Below are positions 5,595-12,602 of a stretch of DNA of 18,376 nt, in pieces. Made by a program: the position numbers and the translations under genes. The stretch comes from Candidatus Aenigmatarchaeota archaeon (lineage in GTDB: Archaea; Aenigmatarchaeota; Aenigmatarchaeia; QMZP01): positions 1-18,376 of the forward strand of contig DAOUYM010000007.1 of NCBI GenBank assembly GCA_030666115.1, given 5' to 3'. Position 1 is the first letter of the stretch. Each line of letters starts with the position of its first letter. The notes under the pieces were generated by a model, which saw only the letters and a list, made by a program, of their open reading frames with translations, was not told the DNA's origin and did no database searches.

Positions 5595-6359
5595 ATGAAG
5601 TGCCCGAGATGCAGAAAGGATACAGAGAAGGGATGGGAGTACTGCTCCAGCTGCGGTTTTCGCCTGGCCAGGACCGAGAGAAGGGATTCAGGATTCAGGT
5701 TAGATAACATATTCAAGAGATTTGACAAGCAGATGCAGGGGATGGGCAGGATGTTCGAGAAGGACTTCGAGGTCTTTGACCTGTCGCCCATGTTCAAGGA
5801 ACTCAGGGAAAGGCCGGTGGAGAAGAAGACCAGAGGATTCAGGATAACCATGAGCAGCGGGACTGGCAGGGAACCCAAGATATCTGTCAAGACCTTTGGT
5901 GACGAAAAGGACGAGATTAGGAAGGAGATCCTTGAGCAGCTTAGTGGTGAGAAGGGAATGCAGATACCCATGAAGAGACCCGCACCTGACGAAAGGAAGG
6001 AAAGGGAGAGAAGGTTCAGGTTCCCTGGATTCACAAGGACTGCTGAGAAGACAAAGCCGATTGAGATGATGGAGAGAAGGGAAGAGAAAACGGAAGAGAG
6101 AAAAGAGCTTCAATTACCAGACAGAACCGAGGAGCCCAAGACCAGTGTGAAGAGACTTGACAACAAAGTCGTTGTCGAAATAGAAGTCCCGGGCGTCAAG
6201 TCCCATGACAGGATTGATGTGAGGGAGCTGGAGAGTTCTGTTGAAGTGAAGGCGATAGCTGACGACAAGGCTTACTTCAAGATCCTGACCAAACCGTCCC
6301 AGTTCAGGCTCAGCAGCAAGAAATTCGAAAAAGGCAAACTCCACCTGGAGTTCTCGTAA
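5595..6359 (+). CDS. Zinc ribbon protein with C-terminal Hsp20/alpha-crystallin-like domain
   Basis: A 254-residue soluble protein. A zinc ribbon occupies residues 1-24 (C3, C6, C17, C20). Residues 25-75 are a charged, probably helical linker. A short segment near 80-102 (GFRITMSSGTGREPKISVKTFGD) resembles strands seen in archaeal Hsp20-like proteins. Residues 105-180 are rich in Lys, Arg and Glu and probably disordered. The C-terminal part, about 180-254, has the beta pattern of an alpha-crystallin domain: KVVVEIEVPGVKSHDRIDV, SSVEVKAI, AYFKI, then GKLHLEF. Hsp20 proteins bind unfolded clients; the zinc ribbon could bring the protein to nucleic acid or to ribosomes. The start has GGAG six bases upstream. 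It converges on an HTH regulator. Family assignment is by pattern only, so the precise role is uncertain. Confidence 0.65.
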   Translation: MKCPRCRKDTEKGWEYCSSCGFRLARTERRDSGFRLDNIFKRFDKQMQGMGRMFEKDFEVFDLSPMFKELRERPVEKKTRGFRITMSSGTGREPKISVKTFGDEKDEIRKEILEQLSGEKGMQIPMKRPAPDERKERERRFRFPGFTRTAEKTKPIEMMERREEKTEERKELQLPDRTEEPKTSVKRLDNKVVVEIEVPGVKSHDRIDVRELESSVEVKAIADDKAYFKILTKPSQFRLSSKKFEKGKLHLEFS

Positions 6360-6392
6360 AAGTTCTCATAAATCACGCGTTCTTTCTAGATT

Positions 6393-6773
6393 TCACTTCT
6401 TCTCAAAGCAGATACTACAGTTCTCCAGTGACGGGTGCATTCTCTTGTGTATCTTGCAGGCAAGTCCGGATGATTTCATGTACTTGCAGATCACACAGAA
6501 TTCAAGACTTACATGATCCCTGTCGATTTCTCCAGAAGCAGTCCTCTTGGCAAGGGAATCAATCATTCCCAGTATCTTCTGGTTGCTTTTGAGGATCTGG
6601 ATCCTGTGACCCCTTAGCTCTCTCTTGTACTGGGATATGGCGGGCTGCGTGGTACCCAGCTTCTCAGCGGCAATTTTCTGGGAGAATCCATGGTCTTCCA
6701 CCAGCTTCTTTGCTACCATGGCCCTTACTCCTGGAAGGACCTCTGATACCATTACCTCACACACGGGTTTCAT
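6393..6773 (-). CDS. HTH transcriptional regulator with C-terminal Cys cluster (COG2522-like)
   Basis: A 126-residue DNA-binding protein. Residues about 15-52 form a helix-turn-helix (ARAMVAKKLVEDHGFSQ, then AEKLGTTQPAISQYKRELRG) of the XRE/Fis-like kind found in archaeal COG2522. The C-terminus holds a cluster of cysteines and histidines, CVICK near 93-97, then C106, H109, H113 and the closing CSIC, which may bind zinc or a metal cluster and could serve as a sensor. The ATG has GAGGT six bases upstream. It is divergent from pyrB; a 15-bp palindrome between the two promoters suggests that it regulates itself, pyrB or both. Whether it controls pyrimidine synthesis is inference from position. 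Confidence 0.82.
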   Translation of the reverse strand: MKPVCEVMVSEVLPGVRAMVAKKLVEDHGFSQKIAAEKLGTTQPAISQYKRELRGHRIQILKSNQKILGMIDSLAKRTASGEIDRDHVSLEFCVICKYMKSSGLACKIHKRMHPSLENCSICFEKK

Positions 6774-6810
6774 TCCATTACCTCTGATATGTTAAGAATT
6801 GTACTATAGG

Positions 6811-6819
6811 TTTATAAGT
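6811..6819 (-). promoter_or_regulatory. TATA box for the HTH regulator gene
   Basis: ACTTATAAA on the minus strand is centred about 42 bases before the start codon, giving a leader of about 17 bases that holds GAGGT. Confidence 0.5.
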
Positions 6820-6833
6820 ATAACACTGTTATA
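6819..6833. promoter_or_regulatory. 15-bp perfect palindrome between HTH regulator and pyrB
   Basis: TATAACA and TGTTATA flank a single central C. It abuts the upstream edge of the regulator's TATA box and lies about 20 bp upstream of the pyrB TATA box. Size and place suit an operator for a dimeric HTH protein. Confidence 0.6.
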
Positions 6834-6852
6834 AAAACCGTCTCCAAGAAGC

Positions 6853-6862
6853 CTTTATAAAT
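6853..6862 (+). promoter_or_regulatory. TATA box for pyrB
   Basis: CTTTATAAAT is centred about 32 bases before the pyrB ATG, so the transcript would be leaderless or have only a few leader bases. No ribosome binding site is seen before the ATG, which agrees. Confidence 0.6.
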
Positions 6863-6889
6863 CCTATTTTTAATATAATAAAGATTCTG

Positions 6890-7807
6890 ATGAGCTTCGA
6901 AAAACATGATATAATCTCGATACGGGACTTGTCAAAGAATGAAATACTTCACATTCTTGATACAGCAAAGAAAATAGAGGACAATCCAGATTCTAGGTTA
7001 CTGGAGAACAAGATGATGGCTTCCCTGTTCTTTGAGCCATCCACGAGGACCAGGCTGAGTTTCGAATCTGCCATGAGAAGGCTCGGTGGTGAGGTTATAG
7101 GATTCGCTGATCCTGATGCCACATCACTCAAAAAGGGCGAGACTCTATGGGATACTGTAAAGATGGCTGAGAATTATTCTGATATAATAGTTATTAGGAA
7201 TCCTGTTGAAGGATCAGCACGACTGGCTGCGGAGGCAGTTGATGTTCCTGTGATAAATGCAGGAGATGGAGCGAACCAGCATCCGACCCAGACACTGTTA
7301 GACCTTTACACAATACTTAAGGAGAAGGGGACATTAGAAAACCTCAATGTGGGGTTCCTGGGAGATCTGAATTATGGGAGGACAGTCCATTCCCTTGTTG
7401 TTGCTCTCTCACATTTCAATACGAATATGTTCTTCATATCACCCAAGGCTCTGAAAATACCAGATTCGTATCTAGATGAATTAAAGCAGAAAGGAATACA
7501 GTACCATGAGGAGGAGGACCTGTTCAAGGTCAGTAGAGAGCTTGATGTACTCTACGTAACTAGGATACAGAAAGAGAGATTCCCTGATCCGCTTGAATAC
7601 AGGAAATATGTAGGAGTCTACATAATTGACAGGAAACTTCTGGATCATATAAAACCAGAACTTAGGATACTTCACCCTCTTCCGAGAGTGGATGAGATAC
7701 ACCCGGAACTCGATGATACAGAACACGCGGTTTATTTCGATCAGGCAAAGAACGGTATTCCTGTCAGGCAGGCTATCCTTGCTCTCATATTGGGGAGAAT
7801 AAAATGA
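6890..7807 (+). CDS. pyrB: Aspartate carbamoyltransferase catalytic subunit
   Basis: A 305-residue enzyme that joins carbamoyl phosphate and aspartate to N-carbamoyl-aspartate in de novo pyrimidine synthesis. The carbamoyl-phosphate loop FEPSTRTRLSFESA is at about 48-61 (STRTR 51-55), the second-subunit loop SLKKGETLWDT at 79-89, HPTQTLLDLYTI at 131-142, and the HPLPRVDEI loop near the C-terminus. All catalytic motifs are intact and the length is normal. The start is an ATG with a TATA box about 32 bases upstream, suggesting a leaderless transcript. pyrI follows with an ATGA overlap, so both subunits are made from one mRNA, fitting the allosteric PyrB/PyrI holoenzyme common in archaea. The gene is low in GC (32% in the one stretch counted, 7141-7200), lower than ftsZ. 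Confidence 0.98.
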   Translation: MSFEKHDIISIRDLSKNEILHILDTAKKIEDNPDSRLLENKMMASLFFEPSTRTRLSFESAMRRLGGEVIGFADPDATSLKKGETLWDTVKMAENYSDIIVIRNPVEGSARLAAEAVDVPVINAGDGANQHPTQTLLDLYTILKEKGTLENLNVGFLGDLNYGRTVHSLVVALSHFNTNMFFISPKALKIPDSYLDELKQKGIQYHEEEDLFKVSRELDVLYVTRIQKERFPDPLEYRKYVGVYIIDRKLLDHIKPELRILHPLPRVDEIHPELDDTEHAVYFDQAKNGIPVRQAILALILGRIK

Positions 7808-8259
7808 AAGGAAAGACATTCAAGATATCTGCAATAAAAAATGGAACAGTAATAGATCATGTATCCACGGACCACATCTTCAAGGTAATGGATATTCTGA
7901 AACTTAATGAATCTAATGACGTTGTGACAATGGGTACAAACCTGGAAAGCAAAAAGATGGGAAAGAAAGGTCTAATAAAGATAGGCGGTAGATACCTTAC
8001 CAAGCAAGAGGCTGATATGATCGCCATTATTGCTACTGGAGCAAACATAAGCATAATAAAGGATTATGGTGTGGAGAATAAATTCAGGGTTGAGATACCT
8101 GATATTATAGAGAATATAGTCAAGTGTGTCAACACCAATTGTGTGACCAATGCGTACAATGTCCCTACAAGGTTCCATGTTATAAACCGGAAGACACTGA
8201 AGATAAGATGCCATTATTGTGAGAGAATGACTGATATGTCAGAGATCGAAATGGTATGA
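7804..8259 (+). CDS. pyrI: Aspartate carbamoyltransferase regulatory subunit
   Basis: A 151-residue regulatory chain. The N-terminal nucleotide-binding domain shows IKNGTVIDHV and GTNLESKKMGKKGLIKI, with the lysines that bind allosteric nucleotides in this family. The C-terminal zinc domain has the four cysteines at C108, C113, C136 and C139, matching the CxxxxC and CxxC spacing of the family; this domain joins the regulatory chain to the PyrB trimers. The ATG overlaps the pyrB stop as ATGA at 7804-7807, and GGGGAG lies just upstream inside pyrB, so coupled translation is likely. Nothing is missing compared with typical PyrI. Confidence 0.98.
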   Translation: MKGKTFKISAIKNGTVIDHVSTDHIFKVMDILKLNESNDVVTMGTNLESKKMGKKGLIKIGGRYLTKQEADMIAIIATGANISIIKDYGVENKFRVEIPDIIENIVKCVNTNCVTNAYNVPTRFHVINRKTLKIRCHYCERMTDMSEIEMV

Positions 8260-8316
8260 ATAGTGATTTCTTTCCGGTCTCAAAATAATTTAAGCCAGGA
8301 AATACCAGGAATAATC

Positions 8317-8772
8317 ATGATGGGACCCACCCACCTGTTCTTTGCAATCTCACTGGCCCATGTACTCAGGTTCCCGCTTCTTCCGGCTGCGATAGGAGGA
8401 ATAATAGCTGACCTGGATTATGTCCTGGATTTCGGCTTCCCTTTTGTACACAGGGGATTCATCCACACCCCGCTCATACTCGGGGTATCTGTCGTCATAC
8501 TATACCTGGCTACCAAGAGGACTGATGTCTCGCTATCATTTGGATTGGGGTTCTTATCTCACCTCTTCCTTGACATGATCAATCCCATGGGAATCCTTAT
8601 CCTGTATCCCCTGACAAATTACTACTCCCTGAACCTGGTCCATTACGACAACATCGCAGCCAACCTCGGGATAATAATATGGTCCTGCCTTATGGTACTG
8701 CTGATAAAGTCAGAATACTTTAAAGACAGGATTCACAAGATATTCAACGTGAGGTTGACGAACCATGAATGA
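8317..8772 (+). CDS. YdjM/DUF457-like membrane-bound metal-dependent hydrolase
   Basis: A 151-residue protein with about four hydrophobic segments. The family pattern is clear: MMGPTHLFFAISLA at the start (H6), then DLDYVLD (D32, D34), HRGFIHTP (H45, H50) and SHLFLDMINPMG (H82, D86). These His and Asp residues form the presumed metal site of the DUF457 family, whose substrate is not established. The frame is open further upstream to a GTG at 8263, but the ATG at 8317 is preferred: the family starts just before PTHLLF and AGGA lies six bases upstream; 8320 is also possible. It follows pyrI by about 57 bases. The next gene starts inside its last codons, so the pair is co-translated. Confidence 0.85.
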   Translation: MMGPTHLFFAISLAHVLRFPLLPAAIGGIIADLDYVLDFGFPFVHRGFIHTPLILGVSVVILYLATKRTDVSLSFGLGFLSHLFLDMINPMGILILYPLTNYYSLNLVHYDNIAANLGIIIWSCLMVLLIKSEYFKDRIHKIFNVRLTNHE

Positions 8773-9184
8773 AGACGTGTTTAGGTTCCTGCTTGTAGTC
8801 GTACTCTTTACAGGAGTCCTGATAATAGCTGCACTCTCAGGAGAGATCCATTCCTACGAGGCTGGCTCGGGCCACCTTTCACTAGGTCCCACGATGGAAT
8901 TCGCATCCGTTTCGGAACTGATGCAGAGGATGCCACTTGAGGAGAATGTTGCTGTTACAGGAGAGGTCAGCAGGGTACTTGAAGATCATGTCTCAACAAA
9001 GGGTTACGAGTACCAGCAGTTCTACATAACAGACGGCTCCCAGGAGATCAAGATATTCTGCTCCAAATACAAGGGCACCACAAACGTCAAGGAGGGGGAC
9101 AGTGTATTAATAAATGGGAAGTTCCAGAAGTATTATAACGAATACGAAATATACCTTAACTGCAAGGACGTTGAGATTGTCTAA
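8765..9184 (+). CDS. Membrane-anchored OB-fold nucleic-acid-binding-like protein
   Basis: A 139-residue protein. Residues 7-26 are one hydrophobic helix, acting as signal anchor. Residues about 45-139 have an OB-fold pattern: NVAVTGEVSRVLED, YQQFYITDGSQEIKIFC, VKEGDSVLINGKF and a last strand ending EIYLNCKDVEIV. This matches the tRNA/helicase-type OB or the bacterial-type 'nucleic acid binding OB' domains that occur fused to membrane segments. With a single N-terminal helix, the OB domain is probably outside the cell, although the opposite topology is possible. The gene starts eight bases before the end of the DUF457 gene, the tightest link in this operon, so the two may form one membrane complex. 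DNA or RNA binding has not been shown for this arrangement and is inference. Confidence 0.75.
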   Translation: MNEDVFRFLLVVVLFTGVLIIAALSGEIHSYEAGSGHLSLGPTMEFASVSELMQRMPLEENVAVTGEVSRVLEDHVSTKGYEYQQFYITDGSQEIKIFCSKYKGTTNVKEGDSVLINGKFQKYYNEYEIYLNCKDVEIV

Positions 9185-9204
9185 CTAAGAAGTTGCCTAC
9201 TTGC

Positions 9205-10542
9205 CTACTTGTATATCCTCTTCTTCTGCTTGTATCCTATATTCAGTGGGTTGTCTATACCGAAATCTACGTATCTAGTTTTGTCAGAATCCAGGTAGTT
9301 CCCTGAGAATTCACCATACCCAATGAATCCCCCATCTTCGATAACTTCTTCCCTCCCCCTCTCACTTACCTCAGGCTTTATCACTATCTGCACAACTCTC
9401 TGGATGTCGGATTCGTCTATACTGATAGGAGACTGGTAGCTAAGACTTGTTCCGAATTTCCATACCAAATCACCTTTCAAAGAGACTGCGTACAGATTGC
9501 AGTCCCAGCAACCGAAATATATTATATTGTTGTAGATTGCGGGAGATGATGCTAGAAAGCCACCTGTCGGGAATTTCCACATCTTCTTTCCATCCAATGT
9601 CAGGGCATAGAAATTATGGTCAACGGATGGGAAGTAAACACTATTGTTAAAAACAGCAGAAGATGCGCTTACCATATTGCCTGCATGAAATCTCCATAGG
9701 AACTTACCTTCTGTGGAAACAGCATAAAGATTATCGTCCCATGAGCCAAAGTAGATAACTCCCTTGTGTATGGTTGGCTGGCGATTGTGCTGTATAGGGC
9801 CATTGGCAGGAAATCTCCAAAGCTCCTTGCCATCAAGGTCAAGCGCGTATAGGTTGTGATCGGATGAGCCAAAATAGATATTGTTTTTGTAGATGGTCGG
9901 AGAATTTACATAGTGGCCTGTTCCAAACCTCCAAAGTTCATTTCCGGTTTTACAATCAACTGCGTATAAGTTTTTGTCCCATGATCCAAAGTAAACAACG
10001 CCTTTATGGACAGCGGGGTTTGATGATATCGGGCCATTTGTAGGGAATTTCCATACTAATTCCCCGCTTGTTGATACTGCATACAGATTCTTGTCTCTTG
10101 ATCCAAAGTAAACCACGCCATTTGATATAACAGGTGACGAGAGTATCTTGTCGCCTGTACTGAAATCCCATAGCTTGCTCCCATCAATGGACAGGGCATA
10201 TAATTTGTTGTCAAAGCAACCAAAATATATTATGTCATTATGTATTGTAGGGGATGATCCTATCAGATTATTCGTTTCAAATCTCCACAACTCTTTCCCT
10301 GTCTTTGCGTCTAACGCATAAAACTTTTTATCACAACACCCAAAATAGATCACTCCTTTATGTACGGCTGGTGATGAGTGCACGCTCCCCCCAATCCCCA
10401 TATTGAATATCTGTGTTCTTTCCAGTTCTTTTATTATCATTGCAGCAGTCTCGAGCTCAAGATTCCCGAATCGTTTCTGGTCTATCACGTTTTCGATGTT
10501 GATACTCGGCGCTTCTATCTCTTCAAGAAAGTATTTCACCAT
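9205..10542 (-). CDS. Eight-bladed PQQ-type beta-propeller protein, apparently cytoplasmic
   Basis: A 445-residue protein. Eight repeats of about 39-41 residues run from residue 54 to 365, each with the pattern SSPxxxxxxIYFGxxDxxLYAL and ending xLWRF. This is the PQQ-like propeller motif (YWTD/quinoprotein-type blade), enough for a closed eight-bladed ring. Residues 1-50 are a charged helical region without a signal peptide or membrane helix. Residues 370-445 form a non-repeat tail rich in Glu, Asp, Gly and Tyr, of unknown fold. Most archaeal PQQ-repeat proteins of this kind are exported, so cytoplasmic placement is unusual. No dehydrogenase residues were recognised, so it is probably a scaffold and not a quinoprotein enzyme. 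It converges on the OB-fold gene and is divergent from the FKBP gene. Confidence 0.85.
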   Translation of the reverse strand: MVKYFLEEIEAPSINIENVIDQKRFGNLELETAAMIIKELERTQIFNMGIGGSVHSSPAVHKGVIYFGCCDKKFYALDAKTGKELWRFETNNLIGSSPTIHNDIIYFGCFDNKLYALSIDGSKLWDFSTGDKILSSPVISNGVVYFGSRDKNLYAVSTSGELVWKFPTNGPISSNPAVHKGVVYFGSWDKNLYAVDCKTGNELWRFGTGHYVNSPTIYKNNIYFGSSDHNLYALDLDGKELWRFPANGPIQHNRQPTIHKGVIYFGSWDDNLYAVSTEGKFLWRFHAGNMVSASSAVFNNSVYFPSVDHNFYALTLDGKKMWKFPTGGFLASSPAIYNNIIYFGCWDCNLYAVSLKGDLVWKFGTSLSYQSPISIDESDIQRVVQIVIKPEVSERGREEVIEDGGFIGYGEFSGNYLDSDKTRYVDFGIDNPLNIGYKQKKRIYK

Positions 10543-10556
10543 GCTCTAATGTTACG

Positions 10557-10570
10557 CATTTAAATTAAAA
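10557..10570 (+). promoter_or_regulatory. TATA-like box for the FKBP gene
   Basis: CATTTAAATTAAAA is centred about 26 bases before the FKBP ATG, so the transcript would be leaderless. The whole gap to the divergent propeller gene is only 47 bases. Confidence 0.5.
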
Positions 10571-10589
10571 AGAAGCGAATATAGAGATT

Positions 10590-11312
10590 ATGAAAGAAGG
10601 GGACTTCCTGAAGATTGAGTACGTTGGCAGGATTGCTGATACAGGTGATATTTTCGACCTGACAGACGGTGAACTTGCCAAGAAGAAGGGAATCCACAAC
10701 GAGGGCCAGAAGTACGGGCCTGTTCTGGTTATAGTAGGATCCGGTATGGTTATACCAGGGATGGATGACAAGCTCAGGGAGATGAAGAAAGGCGAGGAGA
10801 AGGAGTTCGATGTCACACCAGACAAGGCTTTTGGAAAGAGGGACGTCAAGAAGATAAAGATAGTCTCGGCCACCAACTTCATCCGCCAGAAGATCAATCC
10901 TGTTCCCGGTGTTTACGTTGAGATAAACGGCCGCAAGGCCAAGATACAGTCCGTGTCCGGCGGAAGGGTGAGGGTCGACTTCAACCACCCGCTGGCAGGA
11001 AAGACACTCAGGTACAAGGTGAAGATCGCTGAGAACATACAGAAAACAGTGGATAAGGTCAAATCGATAATGGATTACTACAGGCTTCCTGCTGACGTCG
11101 AGATGGTGGAAGGGAAGCTTAGCATCAAGACAAAGGAAGATACGCCAGAACCAGTAAGGAAACTGCTGACGGACATAATAACCAAGTGGATCAAGGAAGT
11201 GAAGAAGATTGAGTTTTCAAATCCTGGTACAAAACCAGCGCAGGGGAAAACAGAAGAAAACAAAACAGATGAAAACAAGACAGAAGAAAAGAAACCAGAT
11301 GAGAAGAAATAA
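10590..11312 (+). CDS. FKBP-type peptidyl-prolyl isomerase (SlyD-like) with C-terminal domain and charged tail
   Basis: A 240-residue foldase. Residues 1-85 and about 135-150 make the split FKBP domain: GDFLKIEYVGRIADTGDIFD, the IVGSGMVIPGMDDKLREMKKGEEKEF core, and the closing LRYKVKI. The 'insert in flap' domain lies near 86-135 and is followed by the SlyD hallmark DFNHPLAGKTL (130-140). Residues 150-210 form an extra domain found in archaeal long FKBPs. Residues 213-240 are a low-complexity Lys/Glu/Asn/Thr tail with imperfect repeats of ENKTDE type. Members catalyse proline isomerisation and act as chaperones in the cytoplasm. There is no signal peptide. The gene is separated from ftsZ by a hairpin plus T-tract, so the two are probably independent units. 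Confidence 0.93.
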   Translation: MKEGDFLKIEYVGRIADTGDIFDLTDGELAKKKGIHNEGQKYGPVLVIVGSGMVIPGMDDKLREMKKGEEKEFDVTPDKAFGKRDVKKIKIVSATNFIRQKINPVPGVYVEINGRKAKIQSVSGGRVRVDFNHPLAGKTLRYKVKIAENIQKTVDKVKSIMDYYRLPADVEMVEGKLSIKTKEDTPEPVRKLLTDIITKWIKEVKKIEFSNPGTKPAQGKTEENKTDENKTEEKKPDEKK

Positions 11313-11328
11313 ACCAATACATGATAAC

Positions 11329-11349
11329 ATAACAGCGTTATATTTTTTT
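11329..11349 (+). terminator. Hairpin plus T-tract after the FKBP gene
   Basis: ATAAC (11329-11333) pairs with GTTAT (11337-11341) across a three-base loop, followed by a run of seven T. It lies 17 bases past the FKBP stop and upstream of the ftsZ promoter. Confidence 0.55.
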
Positions 11350-11362
11350 GATTCCGAGATAA

Positions 11363-11372
11363 ACTTATAAAG
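11363..11372 (+). promoter_or_regulatory. TATA box for ftsZ
   Basis: ACTTATAAAG is a good archaeal TATA box. Transcription would start near 11393, giving a leader of about 42 bases with GGAGG seven bases before the ftsZ ATG. Confidence 0.6.
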
Positions 11373-11397
11373 CTTACTCACATACAGTAATTTACTG

Positions 11398-11433
11398 ATG
11401 TTTTGGACAGGATTAAAGATATGGAGGATATGA
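11398..11433 (+). other. Possible 11-codon leader ORF before ftsZ
   Basis: An ATG at 11398, about five bases after the predicted transcription start, opens an 11-codon frame (MFWTGLKIWRI) that stops one base before the ftsZ ATG. It could be translated from a nearly leaderless mRNA and affect ftsZ expression. Chance is a serious alternative. Confidence 0.2.
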
Positions 11434-11434
11434 T

Positions 11435-12538
11435 ATGGCAGAGCATGACAGTCCAGTTCTAATGGAAGAAGAAAGAGTTGTGGAAAGAAACACAGAGACT
11501 GATGAAGAGTTGCGAAAGATTCTCGAGACCAGAAAAGCAGAGATAAAGGTAGTCGGTGCGGGAGGAGCAGGAGGCAACACAGTTTCAAGGCTCATGCAGG
11601 TTGGAATAGTCGGTGCAGAAACCGTAGCCATCAATACTGACGCTCAGGATTTGCTTTACACAGACGCTGACCACAAGGTACTGATAGGCAAGGAACTAAC
11701 CGGTGGTCTTGGAGCAGGAGCAGACCCAAAGATAGGTTCCGAGGCAGCCAAGGAATCCAAGGACGATGTCAAGAAGGCACTGGAAGGTGCAGACATGGTC
11801 TTCATCAACTGCGGACTTGGTGGCGGAACAGGAACAGGATCAAGTCCTGTTATTGCAGACATAGCCAAGAAGCTCGGTGCCCTGACAGTAGGGATAGTGA
11901 CCCTGCCCTTCAGGATGGAGGGTAACCAGAGGTACAAGAATGCCCAGGAAGGTCTTGAAAGCCTGGAATCAGTCGTTGATACACTGATCGTGATTCCAAA
12001 CGACAAGCTTCTGGAGATCGTCCCTGACGTCTCTATCACAACGGCCTTCAAGGTGGCTGACGAGATTCTGGTAAACGCTGTAAAGGGAATAGCAGAACTC
12101 ATAACCAAGCCTGGTCTGGTCAACCTGGATTTCGCTGACATAAGAGCAGTGATGGGTTCAGGTGGATTGGCCATGATCGGAATGGGAGAGTCAGACACTG
12201 AAAACAGGGCAATGGAGTCAGTCGAAAAAGCTCTTAACAACCCACTGCTTGACGTTGACATAGACGGAGCAGCAGGTGCACTGGTGAACGTGTTCGGCGG
12301 ACCGGATATAACCATACGAGAATGCCAGGAAATAGTCGAGGGAGTATCCAGCAAGATCAACCCAGACGCAAAGATAATCTGGGGTGCCCAGATAATCAAG
12401 GAACTCGGCGACACAATAAGGTCCATGCTGATCGTGACTGGTGTCAAGTCATCCCAGATATTCGGACCAGAGAAGACTTTCTCAGTTGAAAAACAGAGAG
12501 AGATCGAGAAGGTTCTGGGAATAGACTTCGTGAAGTAA
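11435..12538 (+). CDS. ftsZ: Cell division protein FtsZ
   Basis: A 367-residue tubulin-like GTPase that forms the cytokinetic ring. The nucleotide-binding start VVGAGGAGGNTVSRL is at 39-53, the tubulin signature GLGGGTGTGSSP at 127-138, LPFRMEG near 157-163 and NDKLLEI at 189-195. The catalytic T7 loop NLDFADI (230-236) has both aspartates, so GTP hydrolysis upon polymerisation should be intact. An acidic N-terminal arm of about 34 residues precedes the core, and the C-terminus ends soon after the core with no long linker or bacterial-type binding tail. GGAGG lies seven bases before the ATG. Good composition (about 52% GC in the sample counted) and high conservation mark it as a core gene. 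It sits alone between a terminator and a convergent methyltransferase gene. Confidence 0.98.
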   Translation: MAEHDSPVLMEEERVVERNTETDEELRKILETRKAEIKVVGAGGAGGNTVSRLMQVGIVGAETVAINTDAQDLLYTDADHKVLIGKELTGGLGAGADPKIGSEAAKESKDDVKKALEGADMVFINCGLGGGTGTGSSPVIADIAKKLGALTVGIVTLPFRMEGNQRYKNAQEGLESLESVVDTLIVIPNDKLLEIVPDVSITTAFKVADEILVNAVKGIAELITKPGLVNLDFADIRAVMGSGGLAMIGMGESDTENRAMESVEKALNNPLLDVDIDGAAGALVNVFGGPDITIRECQEIVEGVSSKINPDAKIIWGAQIIKELGDTIRSMLIVTGVKSSQIFGPEKTFSVEKQREIEKVLGIDFVK

Positions 12539-12573
12539 GAGCAGGACAGCACCAAAATCAACCTTAAACGATA

Positions 12574-12592
12574 ACCCTTTCCTTTTTTGGGT
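12574..12592 (+). terminator. T-tract and weak stem after ftsZ
   Basis: A run of six T at 12583-12588 is flanked by ACCC and GGGT, a weak four-base stem, and followed by further T-rich sequence. It lies between convergent ftsZ and the methyltransferase gene. Confidence 0.35.
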
Positions 12593-12602
12593 AGTCTTTT
12601 CT

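Noticed and set aside
8263..8316. Longer N-terminus for the DUF457 gene from a GTG
   Set aside because: The family begins at PTHLxF, and AGGA precedes the ATG at 8317.
9193..9208. Short direct repeat TTGCCTAC twice
   Set aside because: Only eight bases per copy, in a convergent gene gap; too short to interpret.
9205..10542. PQQ-dependent dehydrogenase
   Set aside because: Only propeller blades are present; there is no signal peptide and none of the cofactor-binding or catalytic residues of quinoprotein dehydrogenases were recognised.
11656..12561. 301-codon open frame on the minus strand across ftsZ
   Set aside because: It is antisense to a clear FtsZ, its product is Ser/Pro/Thr-rich without motifs, and open antisense frames arise from the codon use of such genes.
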